From contig URYF01000001.1 in assembly GCA_900551965.1 (NCBI GenBank), forward strand, positions 3,917-67,916: a DNA stretch of 64,000 bases. The letters are read 5' to 3'. Both the position numbers and the translations under genes were made by a program. This DNA comes from an uncultured bacterium. Lineage in GTDB: Bacteria > Cyanobacteriota > Vampirovibrionia > Gastranaerophilales > Gastranaerophilaceae. Under the pieces are notes generated by a model. It did not search any database. It was not told where the DNA came from and was given only the letters and a program-made list of their open reading frames with translations. Positions 36,501-45,762 of this stretch are shown here, piece by piece (position 1 is the stretch's first letter; each line of letters opens with the position of its first letter).

Positions 36501-36994
36501 AAAACTTTTTGGAGAATAGTTCTGTCAGTTTTTGAATCAGCGTATTTTTGATCCAGTGCAGCTAACTCCTGCCCCGCAGTTTTGTATACGTGGCGAAGAA
36601 TGTCTTCATCTCTTTGGTCGTTGTTTTCGTATTCTGCTCTAATTTTTACAAGCTCGCTGTTGTCAAGAAACTTTCCGCCGCAGTTATAGCATTCGTCAAT
36701 TTGAATTGTCTGATGTATGCTTGAATGGTTTTTAACCATTTTGCTTCCACAGTTTGGGCAGAATCTGTCCATTGTTTCGTTAACTTTTTGAAAACTTGAA
36801 CTATTGATTTTTTCAAGTACTGCTGAGATATCTTCGTCTTGTTCATCAAATTTGTTAAATTCCCTGTTGTCAAAATATATGCCGCCGCAGCCTTGGGTAC
36901 ATATATCAAGACTTATACCTTGATTTGTTATGAATACCTTTTCCATATCTTTTCCGCAAGCCGGACATTTTAAAGTTTGTAGTGAATCAGCCAT
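36479..36994 (-). CDS. Protein with two TFIIB-type zinc ribbons
   Basis: Two copies of the small zf-TFIIB domain: CPACGKDMEKV with CTQGCGGIYFDNREF (about residues 5-45) and CPNCGSKMVKN with CYNCGGKFLDNSEL (about 75-115). Each has the four zinc cysteines and the following FDN/LDN(R/S)E motif. A charged helical C-terminus follows. About 171 residues from the ATG at 36994, which has AAAGG seven bases upstream; ATG 37009 is an alternative. Cytoplasmic; function of these proteins is not known in detail. Confidence 0.85.
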   Translation of the reverse strand: MADSLQTLKCPACGKDMEKVFITNQGISLDICTQGCGGIYFDNREFNKFDEQDEDISAVLEKINSSSFQKVNETMDRFCPNCGSKMVKNHSSIHQTIQIDECYNCGGKFLDNSELVKIRAEYENNDQRDEDILRHVYKTAGQELAALDQKYADSKTDRTILQKVFYKLTGI

Positions 36995-37142
36995 TTTTTC
37001 GCCTTTCATATATTATTCCATTTAAATAATGTATCATTCATCTGCTTTTTTCATCATACAATTACATTATTTTAAAATAGAATTGTAAAAATTTTTTGTA
37101 TTTCTTTCAAAAATATTGTACAATATATTAAAAAGGAAAACT

Positions 37143-38885
37143 ATGACAGAAGGTAGAGTAGTAAAAAAAGAAGAGGCAGAAAAAAATCTTCATCAGGTAA
37201 TAGAGGCACTTGATGAAAAAGATTATGCGAAAGCTCGGAAGTATATTGATAAAGCTTATAAGGTTTATCAATCGAGTGAAGACACCGAAGGTGTATCAAT
37301 ATGTTTAAGTTTAATAGCTTTTTTAGACTATTCTCAAGATAAAAACAAATACGAAGGTGCTATTGCTCTATTGAATGACGGGACATTTATGGCTCAGCGT
37401 TCAGGCAGTGACACAGCTTTATTAATCAATGAACTGGTGCTTGGTAATATGAATTTTGCAGAAATGAATAAAGATGTTGCACTTATTCATTATAACAATG
37501 CTTTAAAATTATCTGTAGGGGAAGATAGGTATTCTCTTTCAGGACATATCAATACCAGAATACGTCAATTACAAAACAATATGGATTATTCTCTGCCGAT
37601 AAAAAGTGATCCTTTAGTTTCACTTGTAAAGATAAGCCGTTCTATTACAGCACTGACTGATATTGATGAGCTTTTGCGTGTAATTGCAGAAGAAACTAAA
37701 AATGCAATACAAGCAGATAGATGTACGGTATTTTTATGGGATAAGGATTCAGATGAGCTGTGGTCTAAGGTTGCGTTGGGTCTTGAGGCAAGCAAAGAGA
37801 TTCGTTTCCCTGCAGACAAAGGGCTTGCCGGGTATGTTGTAAAAACCGGTGAATCGTTAAATATTGTAGATGCATACAGCGATTCAAGGTTTAACCCGGA
37901 AGTTGATACAAAAACAGGTTATAAGACAAAAACGATTTTGTGTATGCCTATTATGAATAATAATCGTGAAATTATTGGTGCTTTTCAGGTTCTGAATAAA
38001 ATTGACGGTGTATTTACTAAAAATGATGAAGATTTACTTGTTGCAATCGGAGGCAGCGCAAGTATTGCACTTGAAAATGCTCAATTATTTGATAAACAAC
38101 TTCAAATGTATCATGAACAGAAATTGTTATTTGAAAGCTTTATAGATACTCTTGCAATGTCTATAGATGCGCGCGATAAAATTACTGCAGGTCATTCAAC
38201 ACGAGTGCGTTTGTATTCAACTCTTTTGGCAAAGGCTGTGGGTATGGATTCAAAAGAAATCGGGCTGCTTGAAAAGGCTGCAGCTTTGCATGATATTGGT
38301 AAAATAGGTATTAGAGATTCTGTTTTGCAAAAAGATGGTAAATTAACTGATGAAGAATATAAGCATATTCAGGAACACGTTAGAATTACCCATAATATTT
38401 TGAATAGAATTTATATGTCACAAGATTTCAGGATGATAACTGAGATGGCTTGTTCCCATCATGAAAAATGGGATGGGACAGGTTATTACAGGCACTTGAA
38501 AGGTGAAGAAATAACTCTTGGTGGCAGAATTTTGGCGGTTGCTGATGTGTTTGATGCGATAACCTCAAAACGTCACTATCGTGATAAAATGCCGATTGTA
38601 AATGTTATTGATATCCTTATCAAAGGCAGGAATTCTCATTTTGATATGCGTCTTGTGGATTCATTTTTGAATATTCCCGTTAATAAAATTATAAAAGTAT
38701 TTTTATCAGAATCTCATGGTAAAATGAAAGCTGAAGATGAAAAAATTCTGACAAAATATGATTTAGCTGCTATCCATAGTTTTGGAACTGCAGAATCTAT
38801 GACTGATGAGGAAAAACAAATATTTGATTTGTTTAACTTCTATTATACAGGCAAAAACGATGAAAAAGGGGGAGAAGATCAATGA
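37143..38885 (+). CDS. TPR-GAF-HD-GYP signalling protein
   Basis: About 580 residues. The N-terminal part (1-150) has TPR-like helices; the GAF domain (about 165-315) includes CTVFLWDKDSDELWSKVA and MPIMNNNREIIGAFQVLNK. The C-terminal HD-GYP domain (about 340-520) has HDIGKIGI and HHEKWDGTGYY, so the signature reads GYY instead of GYP, while the His/Asp metal ligands are intact. HD-GYP proteins usually hydrolyse c-di-GMP. Start at ATG 37143 with AAAGGA; an in-frame TTG at 37116 is less likely. It overlaps the next gene by 4 bases and opens a signalling operon. Confidence 0.9.
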   Translation: MTEGRVVKKEEAEKNLHQVIEALDEKDYAKARKYIDKAYKVYQSSEDTEGVSICLSLIAFLDYSQDKNKYEGAIALLNDGTFMAQRSGSDTALLINELVLGNMNFAEMNKDVALIHYNNALKLSVGEDRYSLSGHINTRIRQLQNNMDYSLPIKSDPLVSLVKISRSITALTDIDELLRVIAEETKNAIQADRCTVFLWDKDSDELWSKVALGLEASKEIRFPADKGLAGYVVKTGESLNIVDAYSDSRFNPEVDTKTGYKTKTILCMPIMNNNREIIGAFQVLNKIDGVFTKNDEDLLVAIGGSASIALENAQLFDKQLQMYHEQKLLFESFIDTLAMSIDARDKITAGHSTRVRLYSTLLAKAVGMDSKEIGLLEKAAALHDIGKIGIRDSVLQKDGKLTDEEYKHIQEHVRITHNILNRIYMSQDFRMITEMACSHHEKWDGTGYYRHLKGEEITLGGRILAVADVFDAITSKRHYRDKMPIVNVIDILIKGRNSHFDMRLVDSFLNIPVNKIIKVFLSESHGKMKAEDEKILTKYDLAAIHSFGTAESMTDEEKQIFDLFNFYYTGKNDEKGGEDQ

Positions 38886-40426
38886 AAAAATGTTTGATTA
38901 TATCTTTGCTTGCTGTTTCATCAACAATAAATTCTGCTATGGCATTTGATTTGAGTAATATTAAACCGGTTAATCCGCTTGATAACAATCCTGCAACTTA
39001 TCAGGAAGTTGTCAATCAGCCTTCTTATGAATTGAAACGCGGTACCCTGACTAGAAATGCGATTAAAAATCAGTACACAATTGCGATGGATAAATTTATG
39101 CAAAGCAATGTGCGTTCATCTTATCAGGATTTTAAAATGCTCATTGATAATATAGTCCCAAATGACTATATATATATGAGGTTGACCCAGGAAATGGCTG
39201 CTATCGGCTTTTTTTCACTTGCAGAGTTATCTATGTCAAAAATTCAGGATAATGATATTTCTTCTTTAATGGAAGATGATGTTAAAACTTATTATTTCCC
39301 GAATTATCGCCTGACTCATAAGGACCAGATGTATTTGGCTGAGATGTTTTCGAATATTATGTATAATGATCAAAGTAGTGAGGCTACAAATGAATTGATG
39401 AAACAAACAGCCTTGCTTACAGACTCTGATTATGCAAATTATCTTGTAGCATTTGGCAGCATGAAAAACGGTGATATAAAACAGGCTCAAAAATCTATAG
39501 ACGATGCGATTTCAAAAAATCCTAAAAATTTGAATTATAAAAGGTTAAAAGCTGAAATTTACTCACAGTCAAATAAACCTCAAGACGGGGTTAAATACCT
39601 AAACGACTTGGATCAAAATGATATCAATACGATAGTTTTTGATAAACAGCTTCATTCATCACAGCAATATATTCTTTATAAAGCTGCTAAAAATGATTAT
39701 TGGAAAAAGTACCATTTAGCGTATTACTATTATGATGAAGGTGAATTGACTAAAGCTTTGCGTGTCTTACAGACGTCAATTTCGGGTAAGAAAAATATTA
39801 ACAAAGAAGTTTATGCGCTTACTGCAAAAGTTTATTATGATATGAAAGAGTTTGAGAAAGCTCAGGATTATGCGCTAAAAGCTGTTGATATTGAGCCGGG
39901 GCATTCAGATGCTTTGATTACGCTTGGAAATATTGCTGTCCGTAATAATGATTTAAAACTTGCGGAAGGCTATTTTAAAAAAGCTGTATCAAAGGATAGA
40001 ACCTGCGTTGCTGAAATTAAGCTTGCTGAAATTTATCAAAAGATGAATAATGTTAAAAAAGCAAAAGACATATATTCAAAAGTTCTGCGTGCCAGTTCAA
40101 AATCTTATGAAGCATATTATCAAATGGCACTATTAGAAAAAGATAGAGAATTAGCTTATTTGAAAAAAGCTATTGCTATTAATCCAAATTTTAAAGATGG
40201 CTGGATTGATTTAGCAAAGCTTGAAATAAATAAAGAAGCTTATGAACAGGCACTTACTTATCTGGGTATTGCAAAATATATTGATGATAATGACTACAGG
40301 TATTATTATTATTTCGGGCTTGTTTTGAAAAATAAAGGGTTGGTCGCCGAAGCTAATAAAAATTTTGAAAAATGTTTAAACTTAAACCCTGATTATCAGT
40401 TGGCAAAAGAGGAATTAAAGATATGA
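38882..40426 (+). CDS. Exported TPR-repeat protein, 514 aa
   Basis: Sec signal peptide MKKCLIISLLAVSSTINSAMAF, cleaved probably after AMA (residue 21). After a ~170-residue region without clear repeats come tandem TPRs from about residue 190 to the end (QAQKSIDDAISKNPKN, KAQDYALKAVDIEPGHSDAL, LAEGYFKKAVSKDR, EANKNFEKCLNLNPDY). A periplasmic scaffold is implied. ATG overlaps the HD-GYP stop (ATGA), and its own stop overlaps the response-regulator start (ATGA), so the three are translationally coupled. Confidence 0.85.
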   Translation: MKKCLIISLLAVSSTINSAMAFDLSNIKPVNPLDNNPATYQEVVNQPSYELKRGTLTRNAIKNQYTIAMDKFMQSNVRSSYQDFKMLIDNIVPNDYIYMRLTQEMAAIGFFSLAELSMSKIQDNDISSLMEDDVKTYYFPNYRLTHKDQMYLAEMFSNIMYNDQSSEATNELMKQTALLTDSDYANYLVAFGSMKNGDIKQAQKSIDDAISKNPKNLNYKRLKAEIYSQSNKPQDGVKYLNDLDQNDINTIVFDKQLHSSQQYILYKAAKNDYWKKYHLAYYYYDEGELTKALRVLQTSISGKKNINKEVYALTAKVYYDMKEFEKAQDYALKAVDIEPGHSDALITLGNIAVRNNDLKLAEGYFKKAVSKDRTCVAEIKLAEIYQKMNNVKKAKDIYSKVLRASSKSYEAYYQMALLEKDRELAYLKKAIAINPNFKDGWIDLAKLEINKEAYEQALTYLGIAKYIDDNDYRYYYYFGLVLKNKGLVAEANKNFEKCLNLNPDYQLAKEELKI

Positions 40427-41070
40427 AAAAAAATATATTGATTGTAGAAGATCACGAATTAACAAGATTTGGTTTGAAAACAACATTTGAAGATGTTGAT
40501 TTTATCGGGGTAATTTACGAGGCTTCATCTGCAGAGGATGCGCTTGAAATTTTTAAAAACAATTCTGTTGATGTTGTTATTATGGATTTAGGGCTGCCAA
40601 ATATGAATGGTATTGATGCTTCGCGCGCTATTCATAATATAAATCCGGAAACAAAAATAATTATTTTAACCTCTCATAATGATGAAAAAGAGGTTTTAAA
40701 CAGTTTAAAAGCCGGAGCCAATGCTTATTGCTCAAAAGAAATTAATCTTCAAAGACTTGTTCAGGTTGTTCAATCAGTTGCAGACGGCGCAGCCTGGTTT
40801 GATCCAAGTATTGCTCATATTGTCCTTCAGGCAAGTGCTAATGCGAGCGTCGGGGATGCAAACTTGAATTATAAAGAATATGATTTAACCGCGCGTGAAG
40901 CCCAGATTTTGAAACTTATGACAGAAGGCAACAGTAATATGGAGATTGCGCAGCACCTTGTGATAAGTGTTAATACAACAAAAGCTCATGTTGCAAGTAT
41001 TTTGCAAAAATTAGAGGTTGATGACAGGCTGCAGGCAGCTTTGAAGGCTTTAAAATACAAAATTGTTTAA
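40423..41070 (+). CDS. NarL/LuxR-type response regulator
   Basis: Receiver domain (residues 1-120): VEDHELTRFG acidic pocket, VVIMDLGLPN with the phospho-acceptor Asp, ILTSH and AYCSKE with the conserved Lys. LuxR/GerE helix-turn-helix at about 150-210 (LTAREAQILKLMTEGNSNMEIAQHL, TTKAHVASILQKL). 215 residues, normal. Its kinase partner is not adjacent. Overlaps the TPR gene by 4 bases and is followed 16 bases on by another regulator with the same layout. Confidence 0.93.
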   Translation: MKKNILIVEDHELTRFGLKTTFEDVDFIGVIYEASSAEDALEIFKNNSVDVVIMDLGLPNMNGIDASRAIHNINPETKIIILTSHNDEKEVLNSLKAGANAYCSKEINLQRLVQVVQSVADGAAWFDPSIAHIVLQASANASVGDANLNYKEYDLTAREAQILKLMTEGNSNMEIAQHLVISVNTTKAHVASILQKLEVDDRLQAALKALKYKIV

Positions 41071-41086
41071 AATAAGGATAATATAA

Positions 41087-41713
41087 ATGTCCGAATTAAC
41101 AAAAATATTGCTCGTTGATGATAATCCGAAATATTTAGAAGATGTTCTTCCTTTTTACGGTTATGAGGTGAACTGTGCCAAAAATGGGGTGCAGGCGCTT
41201 GAGGTATTGAAATCCGGCAAGGTTTTTGATTTAATTTTATTAGATGTCATGATGCCCGAAATGGACGGCTGGGAAACTATTAAGCAGATAAGAAAAACCC
41301 CGGGCATAAGTGCTATTCCGGTAATTATGGTTACAGCGGTCAATGAGGATCAGAAAATGGTGTCCGGTTTGAAAATCGGAGCTGATGACTATGTTGTAAA
41401 ACCGTTTATCCTGCCGAATCTTCTAGCAAGAATTGAAGCTGTTTTGCGCAGGGTGAAACCTAATAATAACAATACTTTTACCTCTAATGTTACAATAAAT
41501 CAAGTTCAACAATTTAATAGCTTGACTCGAAGGGAAAAAGATGTTTTATTATTAGTTACGCAGGGAGAAAGCAATAAGTCCATTGCAGAAAAACTCGTAT
41601 TGAGTGAAGTTACCGTAAAAAGCCACTTAAACAATATATTCAAAAAATTAAATGTTACAAATCGGACTCAGGCGCTACTGCTTGCTATGCAGATGAATTT
41701 AGTAGAAAAATAA
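41087..41713 (+). CDS. Response regulator with LuxR-type output domain
   Basis: The receiver (residues 1-122) has LLVDDNPKY, LILLDVMMPEMDGW (phospho-Asp), VMVTAV and VVKPF; this half resembles OmpR/CheY-type receivers more than NarL ones. The output is a LuxR HTH (about 145-205; LTRREKDVLLLVTQGESNKSIAEKLVLSEVTVKSHLNNIF). An Asn-rich linker joins them. The mix of an OmpR-like receiver and LuxR HTH is also known from cyanobacterial regulators such as NblR-type proteins. Third or fourth gene of the signalling operon. Confidence 0.92.
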   Translation: MSELTKILLVDDNPKYLEDVLPFYGYEVNCAKNGVQALEVLKSGKVFDLILLDVMMPEMDGWETIKQIRKTPGISAIPVIMVTAVNEDQKMVSGLKIGADDYVVKPFILPNLLARIEAVLRRVKPNNNNTFTSNVTINQVQQFNSLTRREKDVLLLVTQGESNKSIAEKLVLSEVTVKSHLNNIFKKLNVTNRTQALLLAMQMNLVEK

Positions 41714-41734
41714 ATATATTTTAAGGAGATAAGA

Positions 41735-42265
41735 ATGTTAGATTATACAAAAGAAGAATTATTATCCTTGATTCAAAGTACCCCGGAAAAGTTTAACCAG
41801 TGGAAAAAAGATAGGGATGATGTAGATTTAAGTGAAGTTGATTTTTCAAATATGGTCATAAAAGATGTAGATTTTTCAGATGTTGACCTAAATTCAAGTT
41901 CGTTTGCTGATTGTAATTTGGCACTGGTAAGTTTTTATGGTGCGGATCTTACAGCTGTTGATTTTACAAGATCTGTTGTAACAGAATGTGATTTTTCTGA
42001 ATGTATTTTAACAGGTGCAGATTGCAGTTATGCTGAAATGACTTATTGTAATTTTACTGATTGCGATATGGCCGGAACTGTTTTATCAGAAACTGTTTTG
42101 ACAAGTTCGGATTTATCGGCTGCCGAAAATTTGAATTCTGCAAGATATGACAGTGATACAGTATGGCCAGATGATGATATGCTTCCTGATGGATTTGATA
42201 TGGCTTGCAAAGATGATTTGTCTTCTTTAAAAGATGATGAAGATTTATCAGTTGGTGATTACTAG
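41735..42265 (+). CDS. Pentapeptide-repeat protein
   Basis: From about residue 28 to 130 the sequence repeats A(D/N)LXX-type units with central Phe/Leu: VDFSN, VDFSD, VDLNS, SSFAD, CNLAL, ADLTA, VDFTR, CDFSE, ADCSY, CNFTD, CDMAG and so on, which would form a right-handed quadrilateral beta-helix. The N-terminus (1-27) is helical and the C-terminal ~45 residues are acidic. 176 residues. Strong AAGGAGATAAGA ribosome site, 21 bases after the second regulator. Such proteins are abundant in cyanobacteria; role here unknown. Confidence 0.9.
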   Translation: MLDYTKEELLSLIQSTPEKFNQWKKDRDDVDLSEVDFSNMVIKDVDFSDVDLNSSSFADCNLALVSFYGADLTAVDFTRSVVTECDFSECILTGADCSYAEMTYCNFTDCDMAGTVLSETVLTSSDLSAAENLNSARYDSDTVWPDDDMLPDGFDMACKDDLSSLKDDEDLSVGDY

Positions 42266-42284
42266 GATTTAAAAGGAGAGTATA

Positions 42285-43034
42285 ATGATAAAAGTTGCAG
42301 TATGCGGTGCATTTGGCAAAATGGGAAAAGAGGTCTGTGAAGCGGTTGAAGCAGCAGAAGGTATGAAACTCACTGCAAAAATTGATGTTCACGGTGCCGC
42401 TTATAGAACCATTGAAGAAGCTAAAGCTAATTGTGAATTTGATGTTCTTGTTGATTTTACGCAACCGGCATCTATTTATGAGCATGCCAAATTCTGCCTT
42501 CGTAACGGTATAAAAATCGTTATCGGAACAACTGGTCTTAAAGATGAAGAAATAGAATTTCTTAGAAAACTTTCAACCGATAATCTTACAAGCTGCTTGA
42601 TTGCTCCTAATTTTTCAACCGGTGCGGTTCTTATGATGATGTTCTCTCAAATGGCTGCAAAATATTTCGATAATGCTGAAATTATTGAGCTTCATCATAA
42701 TCAAAAAAAAGATGCTCCATCAGGTACTGCAATTAAAACTGCGCTTATGATGTCACAGGCTAAGGAAACCTTTCAAAAAGGTAATTGTCCTGAAACTGAA
42801 ACAATTGAAGGCTCAAGAGGCGGAACCTCATACTCTGATATTCAAATCCACTCAGTCAGAATGCCCGGTTATATTGCATCTCAAGAGGTAATTTTTGGTT
42901 CATCAGGGCAAATCTTTAAAATCCGTCACGATTCAATGGATAGAAAATGCTATATGGCAGGGGTCCTGATGGCTATTCAACATGTAATGGATAAAAATGA
43001 TTTTGTCTATGGACTGGAAAATATAATGAAATAA
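42285..43034 (+). CDS. dapB: 4-hydroxy-tetrahydrodipicolinate reductase
   Basis: NAD(P)H enzyme of the lysine/diaminopimelate pathway. N-terminal Rossmann motif VAVCGAFGKMGKEV, VLVDFTQPAS, GTTGLKDEE, APNFSTGAVLMM, and the substrate-binding ELHHNQKKDAPSGTA with the His pair. 249 residues, normal. Start ATG 42285 after AAAGGAGAGTATA, 19 bases after the pentapeptide gene, so it may share the transcript. asd, the enzyme two steps earlier, is at 47 kb. Terminator follows at 43078. Confidence 0.96.
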   Translation: MIKVAVCGAFGKMGKEVCEAVEAAEGMKLTAKIDVHGAAYRTIEEAKANCEFDVLVDFTQPASIYEHAKFCLRNGIKIVIGTTGLKDEEIEFLRKLSTDNLTSCLIAPNFSTGAVLMMMFSQMAAKYFDNAEIIELHHNQKKDAPSGTAIKTALMMSQAKETFQKGNCPETETIEGSRGGTSYSDIQIHSVRMPGYIASQEVIFGSSGQIFKIRHDSMDRKCYMAGVLMAIQHVMDKNDFVYGLENIMK

Positions 43035-43077
43035 CCAAGGATATGTTGCTTGTATAACAAATAATTTTAAAAAGAAA

Positions 43078-43105
43078 ACCCCGCATTTTGCGGGGTAAAA
43101 TTTTT
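43078..43105 (+). terminator. Intrinsic terminator after dapB
   Basis: ACCCCGC (43078-43084) / GCGGGGT (43090-43096), loop ATTTT, then AAAATTTTTC. Confidence 0.75.
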
Positions 43106-43299
43106 CTAGGAATTAGGAATAGGAATAATTGTCTCTCTTTATTTAAACGGAATTTGTAATTTTCTTCTTTTTGTTTTCTCTTAATATCTCTCGTGTTTAT
43201 TTAATGTTTACATATATATAAAGTATATATTAATTATATAATTTCAGCGAGTGGATATTTTGTTACAAAAGTTAATATCTTTTTTGTAGTTTTTTTGCA

Positions 43300-43333
43300 A
43301 ATAAAAACGAGGTACTTATGAGCACCTCGTTTT
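43300..43333 (-). terminator. Terminator of the rfaE2-lpxD-lpxC-fabZ operon
   Basis: AAAACGAGGT (43304-43313) / ACCTCGTTTT (43324-43333). On the minus strand the stem is followed by T residues, 17 bases past the fabZ stop. Confidence 0.8.
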
Positions 43334-43350
43334 CAAGTATTTTTAATAGT

Positions 43351-43794
43351 TTATTTTAAAGCAAAAGTCATATCAGCTTCTACGCAGACTTTGCCGTCAA
43401 CTTTAGCAACACCGTGAGCTTTGCAGATAGGTCCTTTTACTTTAGTAAGTTCAATTTCCATATCAAGCTTATCGCCAGGTCTTACGATATTTTTAAATCT
43501 TACGTTGTCAACTCCTGCGTATAGAGTTAATTTACCTTCAAATTCAGGCATTGTCATTAAGATTGGAGCTGAGCATTGAGCCATTGCTTCAAGCTGTAAA
43601 ACCCCAGGCATAATTGGATTTCCCGGGAAGTGACCTTGGAAGAATTGTTCATTCATTGTTAAGTTTTTATAGCCTTTTGCATATTTGCCCGGTACACATT
43701 CTGTTATTCTATCAACAAGCAGGAATGGGTATCTGTGCGGAATCATTTCCATTATTTGCAAAGTATCAAAACTTAAAATTGTTTCTTCAGACAT
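43351..43794 (-). CDS. fabZ: 3-hydroxyacyl-[acyl-carrier-protein] dehydratase FabZ
   Basis: Dehydrates 3-hydroxyacyl-ACP in fatty acid elongation. Hot-dog fold marks: IPHRYPFLLVDRI with the catalytic His, FQGHFPGNPIMPGVLQLEAMAQ with the central helix and catalytic Glu. 147 residues. ATG 43794 has AAGGAGAGAAAA before it. It lies 10 bases after lpxC in the common lpxD-lpxC-fabZ grouping, where it balances fatty acid and lipid A synthesis. Confidence 0.97.
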   Translation of the reverse strand: MSEETILSFDTLQIMEMIPHRYPFLLVDRITECVPGKYAKGYKNLTMNEQFFQGHFPGNPIMPGVLQLEAMAQCSAPILMTMPEFEGKLTLYAGVDNVRFKNIVRPGDKLDMEIELTKVKGPICKAHGVAKVDGKVCVEADMTFALK

Positions 43795-43804
43795 TTTTCT
43801 CTCC

Positions 43805-44623
43805 TTATATTTCTATTAATTTATCTTTAAGCATTTTTGCGGTTTTAACATGAACAGCGTGTCCGGCTTCTTTTGCAAGAATCTGGCATCTCATATTCAG
43901 CGGGTTAACTCCTGTTAGGTACAAATCTCCGATAAGGTCAAGCATTTTATGCTTAATTTGTTCGTTTTCTGAGCGAAGCTCTGTAGTGTATCCGCCATCA
44001 TCTGTTAAACCTACTGTATTTTCCTGGGTTACGCCCTGGGCAAATCCAAGCATTTGGAATTTTTTCAAATCTCTATAGAATCCGAAAGTTCTTGCTTCTA
44101 TTATTTCGTATTTGTTTTTTGGGTTGAAATTAACAAATTTTCTTGTCAAATCCGGATGGTCATAATTCACTGCATAAGATATGAATAGATTATCAGATGG
44201 CAGGATTACAAGGCTTGTTTTTCCATTGATGTAATATACAGGTTCTGAAACTGTATAGAATTTTTCTTTTGCAAAAAGCGGTTTATCAATGCCTGCTTCT
44301 TTGATTGCTTCAACCCATTTCAATGAACTTCCGTCAAGGATAGGAACTTCTTCTTCTGTCATACAGATATCAACAGAATCTATACGGCAGAATGCAAGTG
44401 CTGCAGATAAATGTTCGGTTAGCATTGCACGGGCTTTATTAGTTCCCATAACTACACAATGATCTGTTGATACAACATGATCCGTATCAGCGCAAAAAGA
44501 GTCTTTACCTTTTACAAAGTACCTTATCTGTCCTGAGTTTGACGGGAAAAGTGTAACTTCGCACGGTTTGTTTTTCATAAGCCCGTTTCCGGTTATTTTG
44601 ACTTCTTTTTTAAGTGTAACCAT
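43805..44623 (-). CDS. lpxC: UDP-3-O-acyl-N-acetylglucosamine deacetylase LpxC
   Basis: Zinc enzyme making the first committed step of lipid A synthesis. Family marks: EHLSAALAFCRID with a zinc His, VPILDGSSLKWVEAI, ARTFGFYRDL, and near the C-terminus HKMLDLIGDLYL, which carries a zinc His and Asp, with the later HAVHVK His. 272 residues, close to usual. Located 6 bases after lpxD. Its presence with lpxD and rfaE2 indicates a true lipopolysaccharide outer membrane. Confidence 0.95.
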   Translation of the reverse strand: MVTLKKEVKITGNGLMKNKPCEVTLFPSNSGQIRYFVKGKDSFCADTDHVVSTDHCVVMGTNKARAMLTEHLSAALAFCRIDSVDICMTEEEVPILDGSSLKWVEAIKEAGIDKPLFAKEKFYTVSEPVYYINGKTSLVILPSDNLFISYAVNYDHPDLTRKFVNFNPKNKYEIIEARTFGFYRDLKKFQMLGFAQGVTQENTVGLTDDGGYTTELRSENEQIKHKMLDLIGDLYLTGVNPLNMRCQILAKEAGHAVHVKTAKMLKDKLIEI

Positions 44624-44629
44624 CTTTGT

Positions 44630-45727
44630 TTATTCTACCTCTTGATGTGCTTCTTCAAAAGATTTTAACATTGGTTCAAATTTTCTGAACTTTGCAAAAA
44701 TTTCTTGAGCATCTTTCATTGTTTTCAACTGTTTGATAAAGTCTTTTCTTGGAACAGCCGGAATACCTACAATAATTGATTTTGCAGGGAATGATTTTGT
44801 AACCCCGGCTTTTGCTGTAATAATTGTATCTGAACCGATTTCAATATGATCAGCAAGACCTGCTTGGCCTGCGATAACAACTCTGTCTCCGATTACACAG
44901 CTGCCTGCGATACCTACTTGCGATACGATTAAACAGCCTTTTCCAACACGGCAGTTGTGTCCGATCATAACAAGGTCATCAATTTTTGTATTATCACCGA
45001 TTACTGTATTTTCAATTGTTCCGCGGTCGATTGCAGTGTTTGCTCCGATTTCAACATTGTTTCCGATTACAACAGAACCTATTGACGGGATTTTAAAAAT
45101 TACCTGTTCAACTTCGTTTTCTTTAATTTCACCGTCTTTTCTTGCATTTTCGATATTGTTAGGATTTTCTGTTACGAAACTGAAACCGTCAGCCCCAAGA
45201 GAAACTCCGTGTTGTAAAATTACATTGTTACCGATTTGAACTCTGTCGCCGATGTTTACACCCGGATGGAAGAAGCAGTTTGTACCGATTTTAACGTTGC
45301 TTCCGATGTATGAATTTGCAAGAATTTTTGTATTATCGCCGATAACAGCGTTTGGAGAAACAACAACATTAGGACCGATACATACGTTTTGCCCGAGTTT
45401 TGCACTAGGATCAACTACAGCTGACGGGTGAACATCTTTGTTCACAACCGGAGGAACGTAGAATAGGTTTAATAATTTCATCATTGCAAGTCTTGGTCTT
45501 TCGACTTCGATAGTAGTGAAACCGTCAATCTGTACTCCTAAAGGTACTAAAGCTGCTTTAGCTTTTGACTTTGCCAGGTTTGCAATTTCTTCTTCGCCCA
45601 GTGCCAGTGCTAATGTGTTTTCATCACTCAATAGCGGAGGTGCAATATGTGTAATTTCAGGACTCTGAACTTTTGTCAGCATACCGCTTACAATTTGTGT
45701 AATTTCATCTACTGTAAATGATTTCAT
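44630..45727 (-). CDS. lpxD: UDP-3-O-(3-hydroxyacyl)glucosamine N-acyltransferase LpxD
   Basis: Adds the N-linked acyl chain to the lipid A precursor. The N-terminal uridine-binding domain (about 1-100) is followed by a long left-handed beta-helix of hexapeptide repeats ([24 protein letters not shown] and onward) and a C-terminal helix (residues 330-365). The catalytic His lies in [22 protein letters not shown], the LpxD signature. 365 residues. AAGGAGAATAAA before ATG 45727. Second gene of the operon. Confidence 0.96.
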   Translation of the reverse strand: MKSFTVDEITQIVSGMLTKVQSPEITHIAPPLLSDENTLALALGEEEIANLAKSKAKAALVPLGVQIDGFTTIEVERPRLAMMKLLNLFYVPPVVNKDVHPSAVVDPSAKLGQNVCIGPNVVVSPNAVIGDNTKILANSYIGSNVKIGTNCFFHPGVNIGDRVQIGNNVILQHGVSLGADGFSFVTENPNNIENARKDGEIKENEVEQVIFKIPSIGSVVIGNNVEIGANTAIDRGTIENTVIGDNTKIDDLVMIGHNCRVGKGCLIVSQVGIAGSCVIGDRVVIAGQAGLADHIEIGSDTIITAKAGVTKSFPAKSIIVGIPAVPRKDFIKQLKTMKDAQEIFAKFRKFEPMLKSFEEAHQEVE

Positions 45728-45762
45728 TTTATTCTCCTTATTTACTTATTTCTGAATAATTT

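Larger units (their letters stand above)
43035..43350. other. 316-bp convergent intergenic region
   Basis: Terminators of dapB and of the lipid A operon lie at its two ends. Between them is AT-rich DNA with a short AGGAAT triplicate near 43108-43126 and no frame or RNA I recognise. Confidence 0.5.
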
